From the NCBI GenBank assembly GCA_003156235.1, contig PMGP01000020.1:3576-10139 (forward strand): a stretch of 6,564 bases of DNA, read 5' to 3'. The DNA comes from Acidobacteriaceae bacterium. GTDB lineage: Bacteria; Acidobacteriota; Terriglobia; Terriglobales; Acidobacteriaceae. The first letter of the stretch is position 1. Each line of letters opens with the position of its first letter. The notes beneath the pieces are model-generated. The model saw nothing but the letters and a program-made list of their open reading frames with translations. It did no database searches and had not been told where the DNA came from. Both the position numbers and the translations under genes were made by a program. This document shows, one piece after another, positions 1 through 6,564 of this stretch.

Positions 1-138
1 GTCCAAAGTACGGGTGGGGGGGGTACCATACAATGCAGCACCAGCTTTGCCGTCGGAACAAACCAAAGCCCCGAAGGAGTGCCAGAATATGTAATGCCGG
101 TTTCTTGGTTATTTTGCAAGAGGATCTAATGACCTTTT

Positions 139-143
139 GGGAG
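139..143 (+). promoter_or_regulatory. Shine-Dalgarno of arginase
   Basis: GGGAG sits 8 nt before ATG 152 and decides this start over the in-frame TTG at 137, which has no comparable site before it. Two weak -10-like boxes lie further upstream, TACAAT (29-34) and TCTAAT (125-130). Neither has a recognisable -35, so no promoter is called for arginase. Confidence 0.55.
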
Positions 144-151
144 ATGTTTGT

Positions 152-1129
152 ATGTCGAATTCCGCTGAAGTTACCAATCCCGCTTCGTCCATTCCGCACT
201 ACGGCGCGCAGGCGCAGCCTCCCCGGCGTATCCGTGTGATCGGCGTTCCGCTTGATCTGGGCGCCAGCCGCCGTGGGGTGGACATGGGGCCCTCGGCGGT
301 GCGCGTTGCCGGGCTGGAGGCGCGGCTGGAGGCGCTGGGCCACGAGGTGACCGACGGAGGCAACATTCGCGTGGAGATTGCCGAGACGCAGACCGCGGGC
401 AAGGAAAATGCGCACTATCTGAAACAAATTGCCCAGACCTGCACGCGCACCGCCGAGGCTGTGGTGAAGATGATCGAGGAGGGAATGACGCCGCTGGTGC
501 TGGGCGGGGACCACTCGCTGGCCGCCGGATCGGTCTCCGGAGTGGCGGAGTTCTATCGCCGCAAGGGAGAGAAGATCGGGGTAGTGTGGATAGATGCCCA
601 CTCGGACATCAACACGCCGGAGACTTCGCCCTCGGGCAACGTACATGGGATGCCGCTGGCCGCGCTGCTGGGACTGGGGCCGGAAGCGCTGACGAAGATT
701 TTCGGCTATGCGCCCAAGGTTGCGGCGGAGAACACGGTGCTGGTAGGGGTGCGGGAGATCGACGCCGCGGAGCGGGAGAACATTCGCTGCGCTGGCGTGG
801 CCGTGTATACCATGCGCGACATCGACGAGCGCGGCATGAGAACAGTAATGGAAGAGGCCCTGCGCGCGGCCGGAAACGGAACAGCCGGGTACCATATCTC
901 GCTGGACATGGATTGGATCGATCCCGAGGTCGCGCCGGGAGTGGGCACGCCGGTGCGCGGCGGAGCGACTTACCGCGAGGCGCATCTGGCCATGGAGATT
1001 ATTGCCGACCACGGGCGCCTGCTCAGCTTCGAGATCGTCGAGGTCAATCCGGTGATCGATGAACACAACCGCACGGCGGATCTGGCGGTGGAGCTGGCCT
1101 GCTCGGCGTTTGGGAAGAAGATTCTGTGA
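152..1129 (+). CDS. rocF: Arginase (ureohydrolase family)
   Basis: Predicted cytosolic Mn2+ enzyme hydrolysing L-arginine to L-ornithine and urea. The 325-aa product has the full ureohydrolase metal site: GGDHS (H121), DAHSD (D148, H150, D152) followed by N154, NVHG (H165), and SLDMDWIDPEVAPGVGTP (D252, D254, D257). The C-terminal FEIVEVNP element holds E297. The DAHSDIN...NVHGMP spacing and the C-terminal EVNP element fit true arginases better than agmatinases or formimidoylglutamases, though substrate cannot be proven from sequence. An in-frame TTG at 137 would add five residues; ATG 152 is preferred because GGGAG (139-143) lies 8 nt upstream. The first ~24 residues are a variable extension before the RVIGVPLDLG core. 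Length is slightly above the usual ~300 aa. Its left neighbour is outside the window; gatB starts 50 bp downstream with its own likely promoter. Confidence 0.93.
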   Translation: MSNSAEVTNPASSIPHYGAQAQPPRRIRVIGVPLDLGASRRGVDMGPSAVRVAGLEARLEALGHEVTDGGNIRVEIAETQTAGKENAHYLKQIAQTCTRTAEAVVKMIEEGMTPLVLGGDHSLAAGSVSGVAEFYRRKGEKIGVVWIDAHSDINTPETSPSGNVHGMPLAALLGLGPEALTKIFGYAPKVAAENTVLVGVREIDAAERENIRCAGVAVYTMRDIDERGMRTVMEEALRAAGNGTAGYHISLDMDWIDPEVAPGVGTPVRGGATYREAHLAMEIIADHGRLLSFEIVEVNPVIDEHNRTADLAVELACSAFGKKIL

Positions 1130-1167
1130 TGGGCAAATAGTCACGGAGCCTCACCGTCCATTCACGT

Positions 1168-1173
1168 TAAAAT
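1168..1173 (+). promoter_or_regulatory. Putative -10 box for a leaderless gatB transcript
   Basis: TAAAAT is separated from the gatB ATG (1180) by exactly 6 nt, the spacing at which transcription would begin at or next to the start codon. The intervening TTCACTT region contains no purine-rich Shine-Dalgarno, and no clear -35 is seen. The rhomboid gene at 3523 has the same arrangement. This is inference from pattern and spacing. Confidence 0.42.
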
Positions 1174-1179
1174 TCACTT

Positions 1180-2655
<1,476 letters not shown>

Positions 2656-3036
2656 AGTCCTTCAGCTTCAGCTCGACCTCGAACTCCTTGCGCGCATCCC
2701 AGGAGCTGATCGACTTGACGGCGGTTTTCTTGCCGTTCATCTCCGCCCAAAGTTCATGCTCCTCGGCCATATTCACACTGGCAAACCGGAACCGGCCATT
2801 CTCTGTGGTTGTATAGCTGCGAATAGCTTTTGACTTTATGTCCTTGAGAAAGACGGTGGCGCCGACCACCGGGGCGGAATTGGCGTCCACCACGGCGCCA
2901 CTGACCACGCGCTGGCCCAGGTTCTGCGCCTGGACAGCAAGCGGCCCAATGAATCCATCCCGTGACCCCAGTGGAACCAAACCTGCCGCCAGGAGGGCAA
3001 ACGCTGCCCCGGCCGCCAAAATCGTGCGATTCAACC

Positions 3037-3234
3037 TCACTCTTCGTCCTCTTCCTCTTTGAGCAAATCCACTTCGTCCTCGTCCAGGTCCTCGCCTACC
3101 CGCGTCAACTCCAGCGGCTCAACGCCAACCACCTCGTACTCGGTTCCACATTCATCGCAGGTGACCACGTCACCTTCCGCCACTTCGTCCAATTCGATGT
3201 CTAGTGCATTCTCGCATTCAGGGCAGTTGGGCAT
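3037..3234 (-). CDS. LysW-like acidic zinc-ribbon protein
   Basis: 65 aa. Two CxxC pairs, CPEC (C4, C7) and CDEC (C26, C29), 18 residues apart, form a zinc ribbon of the LysW/ArgW amino-group-carrier type, with the characteristic ELDEVAEGDVVTC and ECGTEYEVVGVEPLEL pattern. In known LysW proteins, a C-terminal EDWGE glutamate carries alpha-aminoadipate or glutamate during lysine or arginine synthesis. Here the tail is EEEDEE: a terminal Glu is kept, but the EDWGE motif is absent and no LysX-like ligase is in the window. I therefore call the family, not the lysine-pathway role. It is extremely acidic (27 Asp/Glu, only one Lys and one Arg). The ATG has a strong Shine-Dalgarno. It is the first gene of a two-gene unit with the exported protein downstream. 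An alternative is a regulatory zinc ribbon of unknown partner. Confidence 0.85.
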   Translation of the reverse strand: MPNCPECENALDIELDEVAEGDVVTCDECGTEYEVVGVEPLELTRVGEDLDEDEVDLLKEEEDEE

Positions 3235-3239
3235 GGCAG

Positions 3240-3248
3240 CCTCCTCTT
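3240..3248 (-). promoter_or_regulatory. Strong Shine-Dalgarno of the LysW-like gene
   Basis: On the minus strand this reads AAGAGGAGG, with AGGAGG ending 5 nt before the ATG at 3234. It is the strongest ribosome-binding site in the window and fixes the start. It contrasts with gatB, the rhomboid gene and fabD, which have none. Confidence 0.8.
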
Positions 3249-3300
3249 GTCACGATATTCTGTGTTCCAGGATGACGGAAATATGTTGTTCTACACCGTT

Positions 3301-3330
3301 ATTCTTTGAGAAAGACCGGCCTCCAGTCAA
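3301..3330 (-). promoter_or_regulatory. Putative sigma70-type promoter of the zinc-ribbon unit
   Basis: Reading the minus strand, TTGACT (3330-3325) is followed after 18 nt by AAGAAT (3306-3301). This matches the -35 consensus at 5 of 6 positions and the -10 at 4 of 6. Transcription would begin near 3294, giving a leader of about 60 nt before the ATG at 3234. The -35 lies in a small inverted repeat, GCCTC-n7-GAGGC. The call is inference only. Confidence 0.33.
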
Positions 3331-3510
3331 GAGGCAAAAGCCAAACCGTCAGCAAAGCTCTCCAAAGAAAGAATACGCTATGGGGACTGACGCATAAAGG
3401 CGAGCTTGACTTCCGGGGTGGATTCCGGTCAGAACCGCGCCGAAAAAGCGAAATCGCGAAGGCCGTCTGCCCTTTTTTCCAGGACGCCCGCACGCTTCCG
3501 GGTTTACCCT

Positions 3511-3516
3511 TAAACT
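3511..3516 (+). promoter_or_regulatory. Putative -10 box for a leaderless rhomboid transcript
   Basis: TAAACT lies exactly 6 nt before ATG 3523, the same spacing as TAAAAT before gatB. The intervening GACCCT has no Shine-Dalgarno character and no -35 is obvious. Transcription would start at or beside the ATG. This is inference from the repeated arrangement. Confidence 0.42.
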
Positions 3517-3522
3517 GACCCT

Positions 3523-4335
3523 ATGCCCAGGCTTGGTTCAACTCCGTTTGCCTTTCCCGAATTCCGCGGCGCCACCCGCCGCTTGGTTCTGTGGAATCTG
3601 GCTGCCTACTTTGCGCTGGCGGTGGCGGGATTGGCCGCTCACCCGGAAGTTCCCTTCAGTCTGCGCTTTGGCTTTGTTCCCAGCATGTTCCTGCACGGCT
3701 GGTTCTGGCAGCCCTTCACCTACAGCCTCGTTCATCCTACGCTGCTGGGCGCGCTCTTCGAACTTTTGTCGCTGTGGTTTCTGGCCGGTTTTCTGGAGAG
3801 CACCCACAGCGAAAGCTGGGTTACCGGCCTCTATACGACCGCCGTATTGGGAACCGCCGCCGCCGCAATCGTAATTTACGAATGCAGCCGCACACTGGGT
3901 TTTTCGACAGCCGAAGTTTCGCTCTACGGCTGTTTCGGCGGCATCTTCGGCCTTTTGGTGGCCATCGGCGCGCTTTACGGCGATGTCCAGTTCCTGCTGT
4001 TTTTTACCATCGGAATCAAGGCCCGCTACATGGTGGCGGTCTATGCGCTGGTCGCCGTCGCCATGCTCTTCACCGAGCAGCGCATGTACGCCTTTGCCCA
4101 GTTGGGCGGCGCCTTGGCCGGCCTGCTCTACATCCGCCTCGTCCCGCGCCGGGGCTTTTCGCTCGGTTTCAGCGAAAAATGGTATGCCCTGCGCAACCGC
4201 TACTACCGCTGGAAGCGCCGCCGCGCCGCCCGCAAGTTCGAGGTCTACATGCGTTCCCAGGGCCGCACCGTCCGCTTCGATGGCCACGGCAAGCAAATCG
4301 ACGAAGACCCCGACGACAAGAAGCGCTGGAATTAG
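3523..4335 (+). CDS. Rhomboid-family membrane protein, probable pseudoprotease
   Basis: 270-aa multi-spanning inner-membrane protein. Rhomboid landmarks are present: a first membrane segment (about 20-38), the loop W62-QPFTYSLVH71, a second segment ending LLSLWFLAGFLE (81-92), the GxxGxxFGLL helix (136-145) and the final helix QLGGALAGLLYI (193-204). Active rhomboids carry a GASG serine; here the aligned stretch is GCFGG, with Phe138 at the serine position. The catalytic histidine (AHLGG) is replaced by Gln193 (AQLGG). The oxyanion His and Asn of the HLLFN motif align with Gly76 and Glu80. It is therefore unlikely to be a serine protease; binding or chaperoning of membrane substrates, as in iRhoms and derlins, is possible. 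The basic cytosolic tail (about 215-270: YYRWKRRRAARKFEVYMRSQ, ending DDKKRWN) is not part of the protease fold. There is no Shine-Dalgarno; a -10 box lies 6 nt before the ATG. It is probably co-transcribed with the deaminase. Confidence 0.85.
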   Translation: MPRLGSTPFAFPEFRGATRRLVLWNLAAYFALAVAGLAAHPEVPFSLRFGFVPSMFLHGWFWQPFTYSLVHPTLLGALFELLSLWFLAGFLESTHSESWVTGLYTTAVLGTAAAAIVIYECSRTLGFSTAEVSLYGCFGGIFGLLVAIGALYGDVQFLLFFTIGIKARYMVAVYALVAVAMLFTEQRMYAFAQLGGALAGLLYIRLVPRRGFSLGFSEKWYALRNRYYRWKRRRAARKFEVYMRSQGRTVRFDGHGKQIDEDPDDKKRWN

Positions 4336-4342
4336 TCCCGGC

Positions 4343-4355
4343 TCTCCTCTGGAGA
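4343..4355 (+). promoter_or_regulatory. Shine-Dalgarno within a small hairpin before the deaminase
   Basis: TCTCC-TCT-GGAGA forms a perfect 5-bp stem with a 3-nt loop. Its right arm GGAGA is the only Shine-Dalgarno-like sequence before the deaminase, 11 nt from ATG 4367 and 20 nt from ATG 4376. Distance therefore favours 4367. The hairpin could limit initiation until ribosomes from the upstream gene open it; that part is speculation. Confidence 0.3.
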
Positions 4356-4366
4356 CACTTCGGCAG

Positions 4367-5341
4367 ATGCCGCAAATGCCTAAAGTCGAATTGCACCTGC
4401 ATCTGGACTGCTCGCTGAGCTACCAGGCTGTCTCCCGGCTTGTCCCTTCCATCTCCCGCCGGGAGTTCGACGCCGAGTTCATCGCTCCGCCCCAGTGCAC
4501 CAGCCTGGCTGATTTTCTAACCCGGGCCCCGCGTGGATTTCAGTTGATGCAGAGTGAAGACGCCCTTCGCCTCGTCACTGAAGACCTGCTTGAACAGTTG
4601 AGCCAGGATGGGGTCATTTATGCGGAGATTCGTTTCGCTCCCTTGTTGCATACCGCGGCGGGACTCACGCCCGAGGCAGTGGTTGCGGCTGTCGATCGCG
4701 CCACGGAACAGTGCATCGAAGCCACGGGGATCGAAGCGCGTCTGATCCTTTGCACGCTCCGGCACTTCAATCAGGCGCAGAGCCTGTTGACGGCGCAACT
4801 TGTAGAACGCTTCAAGGGTAGCCGCGTGGTGGCGCTGGATATCGCCGGAGACGAATCGGGGTTTTCCATCGACGCTCATATCCCGGCCTTCCGCTACGCG
4901 CTTGACCATGGTCTCGGCCGCACGGCCCACGCTGGAGAAGCGCGCGGCGCCGGCAGCGTATGGGAGACGCTGCGGGCCTTTGCGCCATCGCGGATCGGCC
5001 ACGGTGTACGCAGCATCGAAGACGCGTCCCTGGTGGAACATTTGCGCCGCGAACGCATCCATCTTGAGGTTTGCCCCAGCAGCAATGTGCAGACGCGCAC
5101 GTTTCTCACCTATGGCGCTCACCCTGTCGATCGATTGTTGCGAGCGGGCGTGTCTCTGGGCATCAACACCGATGCGCGCACCATCGCCAACGTGACGTTG
5201 GAGCAGGAGTATGACCGGCTGCGACAGCACTTCGGCTGGGGCGCCGAAGAGTTGCTCGCCTGCAACCGCGAGGCTCTGCGCGCGGCCTTCCTCGATGAGC
5301 CGCTCAGAGCACGTCTGCTCGCTCAACTCACAGCGATCTGA
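4367..5341 (+). CDS. add: Adenosine deaminase-family hydrolase
   Basis: 324-aa zinc TIM-barrel of the adenosine/AMP deaminase family, predicted to convert adenosine (or a related aminopurine nucleoside) to inosine and ammonia in purine salvage. All metal and catalytic motifs are visible: ELHLHLD (H10, H12), AHAGE (H188, with catalytic E191), RIGHGV (H212), EVCPSSNVQT, and INTD (D269). Two usually conserved positions differ: the HLDG glycine is Cys15, and the second Asp of NTDD, which contacts the purine in canonical adenosine deaminase, is Ala270. I recall a bacterial subgroup with HLHLDCS and NTDxRT, so this is probably a subfamily trait; the exact substrate is uncertain. The same frame is open back to 3983 inside the rhomboid gene, but the homology starts at PKVELHLH, so ATG 4367 (or 4376) is chosen. 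It follows the rhomboid gene by 31 bp and is likely in the same operon. Confidence 0.9.
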   Translation: MPQMPKVELHLHLDCSLSYQAVSRLVPSISRREFDAEFIAPPQCTSLADFLTRAPRGFQLMQSEDALRLVTEDLLEQLSQDGVIYAEIRFAPLLHTAAGLTPEAVVAAVDRATEQCIEATGIEARLILCTLRHFNQAQSLLTAQLVERFKGSRVVALDIAGDESGFSIDAHIPAFRYALDHGLGRTAHAGEARGAGSVWETLRAFAPSRIGHGVRSIEDASLVEHLRRERIHLEVCPSSNVQTRTFLTYGAHPVDRLLRAGVSLGINTDARTIANVTLEQEYDRLRQHFGWGAEELLACNREALRAAFLDEPLRARLLAQLTAI

Positions 5342-5410
5342 TAGGCCGGCGCGATCGACGGCTGCCCCAATCACAAAAACTGCTGGATCTGAAATTCGCT
5401 CCAGCCGGAT

Positions 5411-5430
5411 TAAAACCAGCCATCTGGATT
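5411..5430 (-). terminator. Weak candidate terminator after the antitoxin remnant
   Basis: On the minus strand, CCAG-ATGG-CTGG is followed directly by TTTTAA. The stem is only 4 bp, so it would be a poor intrinsic terminator and may be chance. It lies just past the TAG of the remnant. Confidence 0.2.
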
Positions 5431-5436
5431 CAAGTC

Positions 5437-5649
5437 CTATATTTGCTTTCTGTTAGCCAATTCGATGGCGCTTGGCTCCGTCAACAATCTTTGCAAGGCC
5501 GGATGGACTTCGGTGGGCTTGTCGAGTGCGGCGAGGAATGCTTCCCACTGAGCCGGAGGAAGCGTAAATTCCTTCTGTTCAGCCAACTCAAGCTCAGCGA
5601 CAGCGCAAGCGCTCTGCACAACGAATTCCGTCATGGTTTGCCCTTGCAT
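5437..5649 (-). pseudogene. Truncated DUF1778/TacA-like antitoxin remnant
   Basis: The 70-residue frame reads QGQTMTEFVVQSACAVAELE, then KEFTLPPAQWEAFLAALDKPTEVHPALQRLLTEPSA. This resembles the second half of DUF1778 (TacA-type) ribbon-helix-helix antitoxins, including the toxin-neutralising tail (LxxxxWEAFLAALDxP...ALxxLL). Full-length relatives are about 90-100 aa and start with a DNA-binding beta-strand and helix. Those residues are absent: upstream of the ATG only 13 more codons are open before an in-frame TAA (5691-5689), and they do not resemble the missing half. The ATG has no clear Shine-Dalgarno. The GNAT acetyltransferase toxin that normally follows is absent; the 95 bp downstream show no trace of it. 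It is most likely a decaying toxin-antitoxin leftover. A translated orphan tail that still binds a toxin encoded elsewhere is possible but unsupported. Confidence 0.62.
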
Positions 5650-5689
5650 AAAGAATATCGCCCGTAACGAGGCTCCTGGACCCTTCCGT

Positions 5690-5695
5690 TACAAT
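5690..5695 (+). promoter_or_regulatory. Putative -10 box for fabD
   Basis: TACAAT (5 of 6 to TATAAT) lies 10 nt before ATG 5706. Transcription would start 3-4 nt before that ATG, giving an almost leaderless mRNA. No Shine-Dalgarno and no clear -35 are visible. It also overlaps the in-frame ATG at 5694, so that upstream start is unlikely if this promoter is real. Confidence 0.38.
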
Positions 5696-5705
5696 GTTCT
5701 CTGAA

Positions 5706-6564
5706 ATGTCCATCAAACTCGCCTTTCTTTTTCCGGGGCAGGGTTCGCAGACCGTTGGCATGGGCCGCGAACTCGGGGCTCGCTTCCCCATCGCCGCACA
5801 AACCTTTGCCGAAGCCGATCAAGCCCTCGGCTTTCCGCTCTCGAAAATCATCTTTGAAGGTCCTGAAGAAGACCTGCGCCTCACCGAAAACACCCAGCCG
5901 GCCATTCTCACCGTCAGCGTCGCCGCCTGGCGCGTCCTCGCCCAGCACGGCGTCCAGCCGTCCCTGGCCGCCGGCCACTCCCTCGGCGAGTGGTCCGCCC
6001 ACGTCGCCGCCGGAACGCTCGGCTTTGCCGACGCCGTCCGCGCCGTCAAGGCCCGTGGCCGCGCCATGCAATTGGCCGTCCCCGCCGGCCAGGGCGCCAT
6101 GGCCGCCGTCCTCGCGCTCCCCGCCGACCAGGTAGCCGCAGCCTGCCGTGAAGCCGAGGCCGAGACCGGCCTCACCGTGGCCGCCGCCAACTTCAACTCC
6201 CCCACCCAGACCGTCATCTCCGGCGCCCTCGCCGCCGTCGAAAGAGCCTCGGCCCTGGTCAAAGCCAAAGGCGCGCGCCGCGCCGTCATGCTCCCCGTCA
6301 GCGCGCCTTTCCACTGCACCCTGATGCAGCCCGCCCAGGAAGAAGTGGCGCGGGTGCTGGGCGGCTTTACGCTGGCCGATCCGAAGATTCCCGTTGCCTC
6401 CAACGTCAGTGGCAAGATGGTCACGACCGCCGCGGAGGTTTTGGAGGCGCTCACCTGGCAGGTTACCGGCACGGTTCGCTGGGTGGATTGCATGAAGTCG
6501 CTCATCGCCGCGGGCGCGAATACGTTTATCGAGATGGCTCCCGGCAAGGTGCTCTGCGGCCTGC
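5706..6564 (+). CDS. fabD: Malonyl-CoA:ACP transacylase (3' end outside window)
   Basis: Transfers malonyl groups from CoA to acyl carrier protein, supplying the extender unit for type II fatty acid synthesis in the cytosol. 286 residues are visible without a stop; the usual length is about 310, so about 25 are missing at the right edge. Motifs: FPGQGSQ (9-15), GHSLGEWSA with nucleophile Ser92, ARGRAMQ with malonate-binding Arg117, NFNSPTQTVISG (162-173), and VSAPFHCTLM with catalytic His203. SNVSGKMVT and EMAPGKVLCGL follow at the end. An in-frame ATG at 5694 would add MFSE; ATG 5706 is preferred because the family core starts at IKLAFLFPGQG and a -10 box overlaps the earlier ATG. Ala/Val codons are almost all GCC/GTC up to about 6330, then shift towards GCG/GTG/GTT. 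No other fab genes are seen; more may follow to the right. Confidence 0.95.
   Translation, partial: MSIKLAFLFPGQGSQTVGMGRELGARFPIAAQTFAEADQALGFPLSKIIFEGPEEDLRLTENTQPAILTVSVAAWRVLAQHGVQPSLAAGHSLGEWSAHVAAGTLGFADAVRAVKARGRAMQLAVPAGQGAMAAVLALPADQVAAACREAEAETGLTVAAANFNSPTQTVISGALAAVERASALVKAKGARRAVMLPVSAPFHCTLMQPAQEEVARVLGGFTLADPKIPVASNVSGKMVTTAAEVLEALTWQVTGTVRWVDCMKSLIAAGANTFIEMAPGKVLCGL

Larger units (their letters stand above)
3235..3522. other. Divergent intergenic region
   Basis: 288 bp between two divergently transcribed genes. It holds the zinc-ribbon Shine-Dalgarno and candidate promoter on its left side and the rhomboid -10 box at its right end. The middle (about 3340-3500) holds no convincing gene. 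Its short reading frames (for example minus strand 3493-3299) have no recognisable domain, no good ribosome-binding site and unusual composition. No tRNA or intrinsic terminator is evident. Confidence 0.6.

Noticed and set aside
33..239. 68-codon frame at the left end
   Set aside because: It runs out of frame into the arginase gene, is Arg/Pro-rich, and has no domain or convincing ribosome-binding site.
3404..3434. TTCCGG repeated twice, 14 bp apart, as a possible operator
   Set aside because: Only two short copies in direct orientation in GC-rich DNA, and no third copy or dyad supports a binding site.
3299..3493. 64-codon minus-strand frame in the divergent intergenic region
   Set aside because: There is no Shine-Dalgarno or family resemblance, and it overlaps the candidate promoter of the zinc-ribbon unit.
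3538..4296. 252-codon open frame antisense to the rhomboid gene
   Set aside because: It mirrors the coding strand of a clear membrane protein and its product is low-complexity with no family signature.
3983..4366. Upstream in-frame extension of the deaminase through the rhomboid gene
   Set aside because: The extension is out-of-frame rhomboid sequence (Ser/Pro/Ala-rich), while deaminase homology begins right after ATG 4367.
4517..5374. 285-codon open frame antisense to the deaminase
   Set aside because: It is the opposite strand of strongly conserved deaminase motifs and has no recognisable domain of its own.
5342..5436. Possible toxin (GNAT) remnant after the antitoxin fragment
   Set aside because: Minus-strand frames here show no acetyltransferase motif, and the longest one just continues the shadow of the deaminase gene.
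5631..6547. Long Gly/Ala-rich minus-strand frames antisense to fabD
   Set aside because: Repetitive Gly/Asp-rich or Ala/Thr-rich products are typical shadows of GCC/GTC-rich coding DNA; fabD on the plus strand carries all catalytic motifs.

Overview
The window looks like a GC-rich bacterial chromosome segment of ordinary housekeeping genes. Acidobacteriota (Terriglobia-like) is my best guess. This rests on remembered protein flavour: the small secreted carboxypeptidase-regulatory-like protein, the LysW-like acidic zinc ribbon, the degenerate rhomboid, and adenosine deaminase with an HLHLDCS signature. It was not tested by any search. No RNA gene, IS element, phage gene or CRISPR array is visible.

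Layout, left to right. Arginase (152-1129, +) is followed after 50 bp by gatB (1180-2655, +), the tRNA-dependent amidotransferase B subunit. Running towards gatB on the minus strand is a two-gene unit: a 65-aa LysW-like acidic zinc ribbon (3234-3037) and a 139-aa exported carboxypeptidase-regulatory-like protein (3040-2621). These two overlap by the four bases GTGA, and the second overlaps the 3' end of gatB tail to tail by 35 bp. A 288-bp divergent intergenic region follows. Next come a rhomboid-family membrane protein (3523-4335, +) and, 31 bp later, an adenosine deaminase-family hydrolase (4367-5341, +). Then comes an N-terminally truncated DUF1778/TacA-like antitoxin remnant (5649-5437, -) with no toxin beside it. 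The window ends inside fabD (5706 to beyond 6564, +), malonyl-CoA:ACP transacylase.

How the genes relate. Arginase, GatB, adenosine deaminase and FabD are separate metabolic or translation functions and do not form one pathway. The plausible co-expressed pairs are the zinc ribbon with the exported protein (translational coupling) and the rhomboid homologue with the deaminase (close spacing).

Most worth a second look: (1) the rhomboid homologue has lost the catalytic serine, the catalytic histidine and the oxyanion residues, so it looks like a pseudoprotease; (2) the LysW-like carrier candidate ends in glutamate without the usual EDWGE tail and is coupled to an exported protein; (3) gatB and the rhomboid gene share a TAnnnT box exactly 6 nt before ATG and have no Shine-Dalgarno, suggesting leaderless transcripts, with fabD close to the same pattern; (4) the antitoxin is truncated. 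I see no convincing multi-gene novel system.
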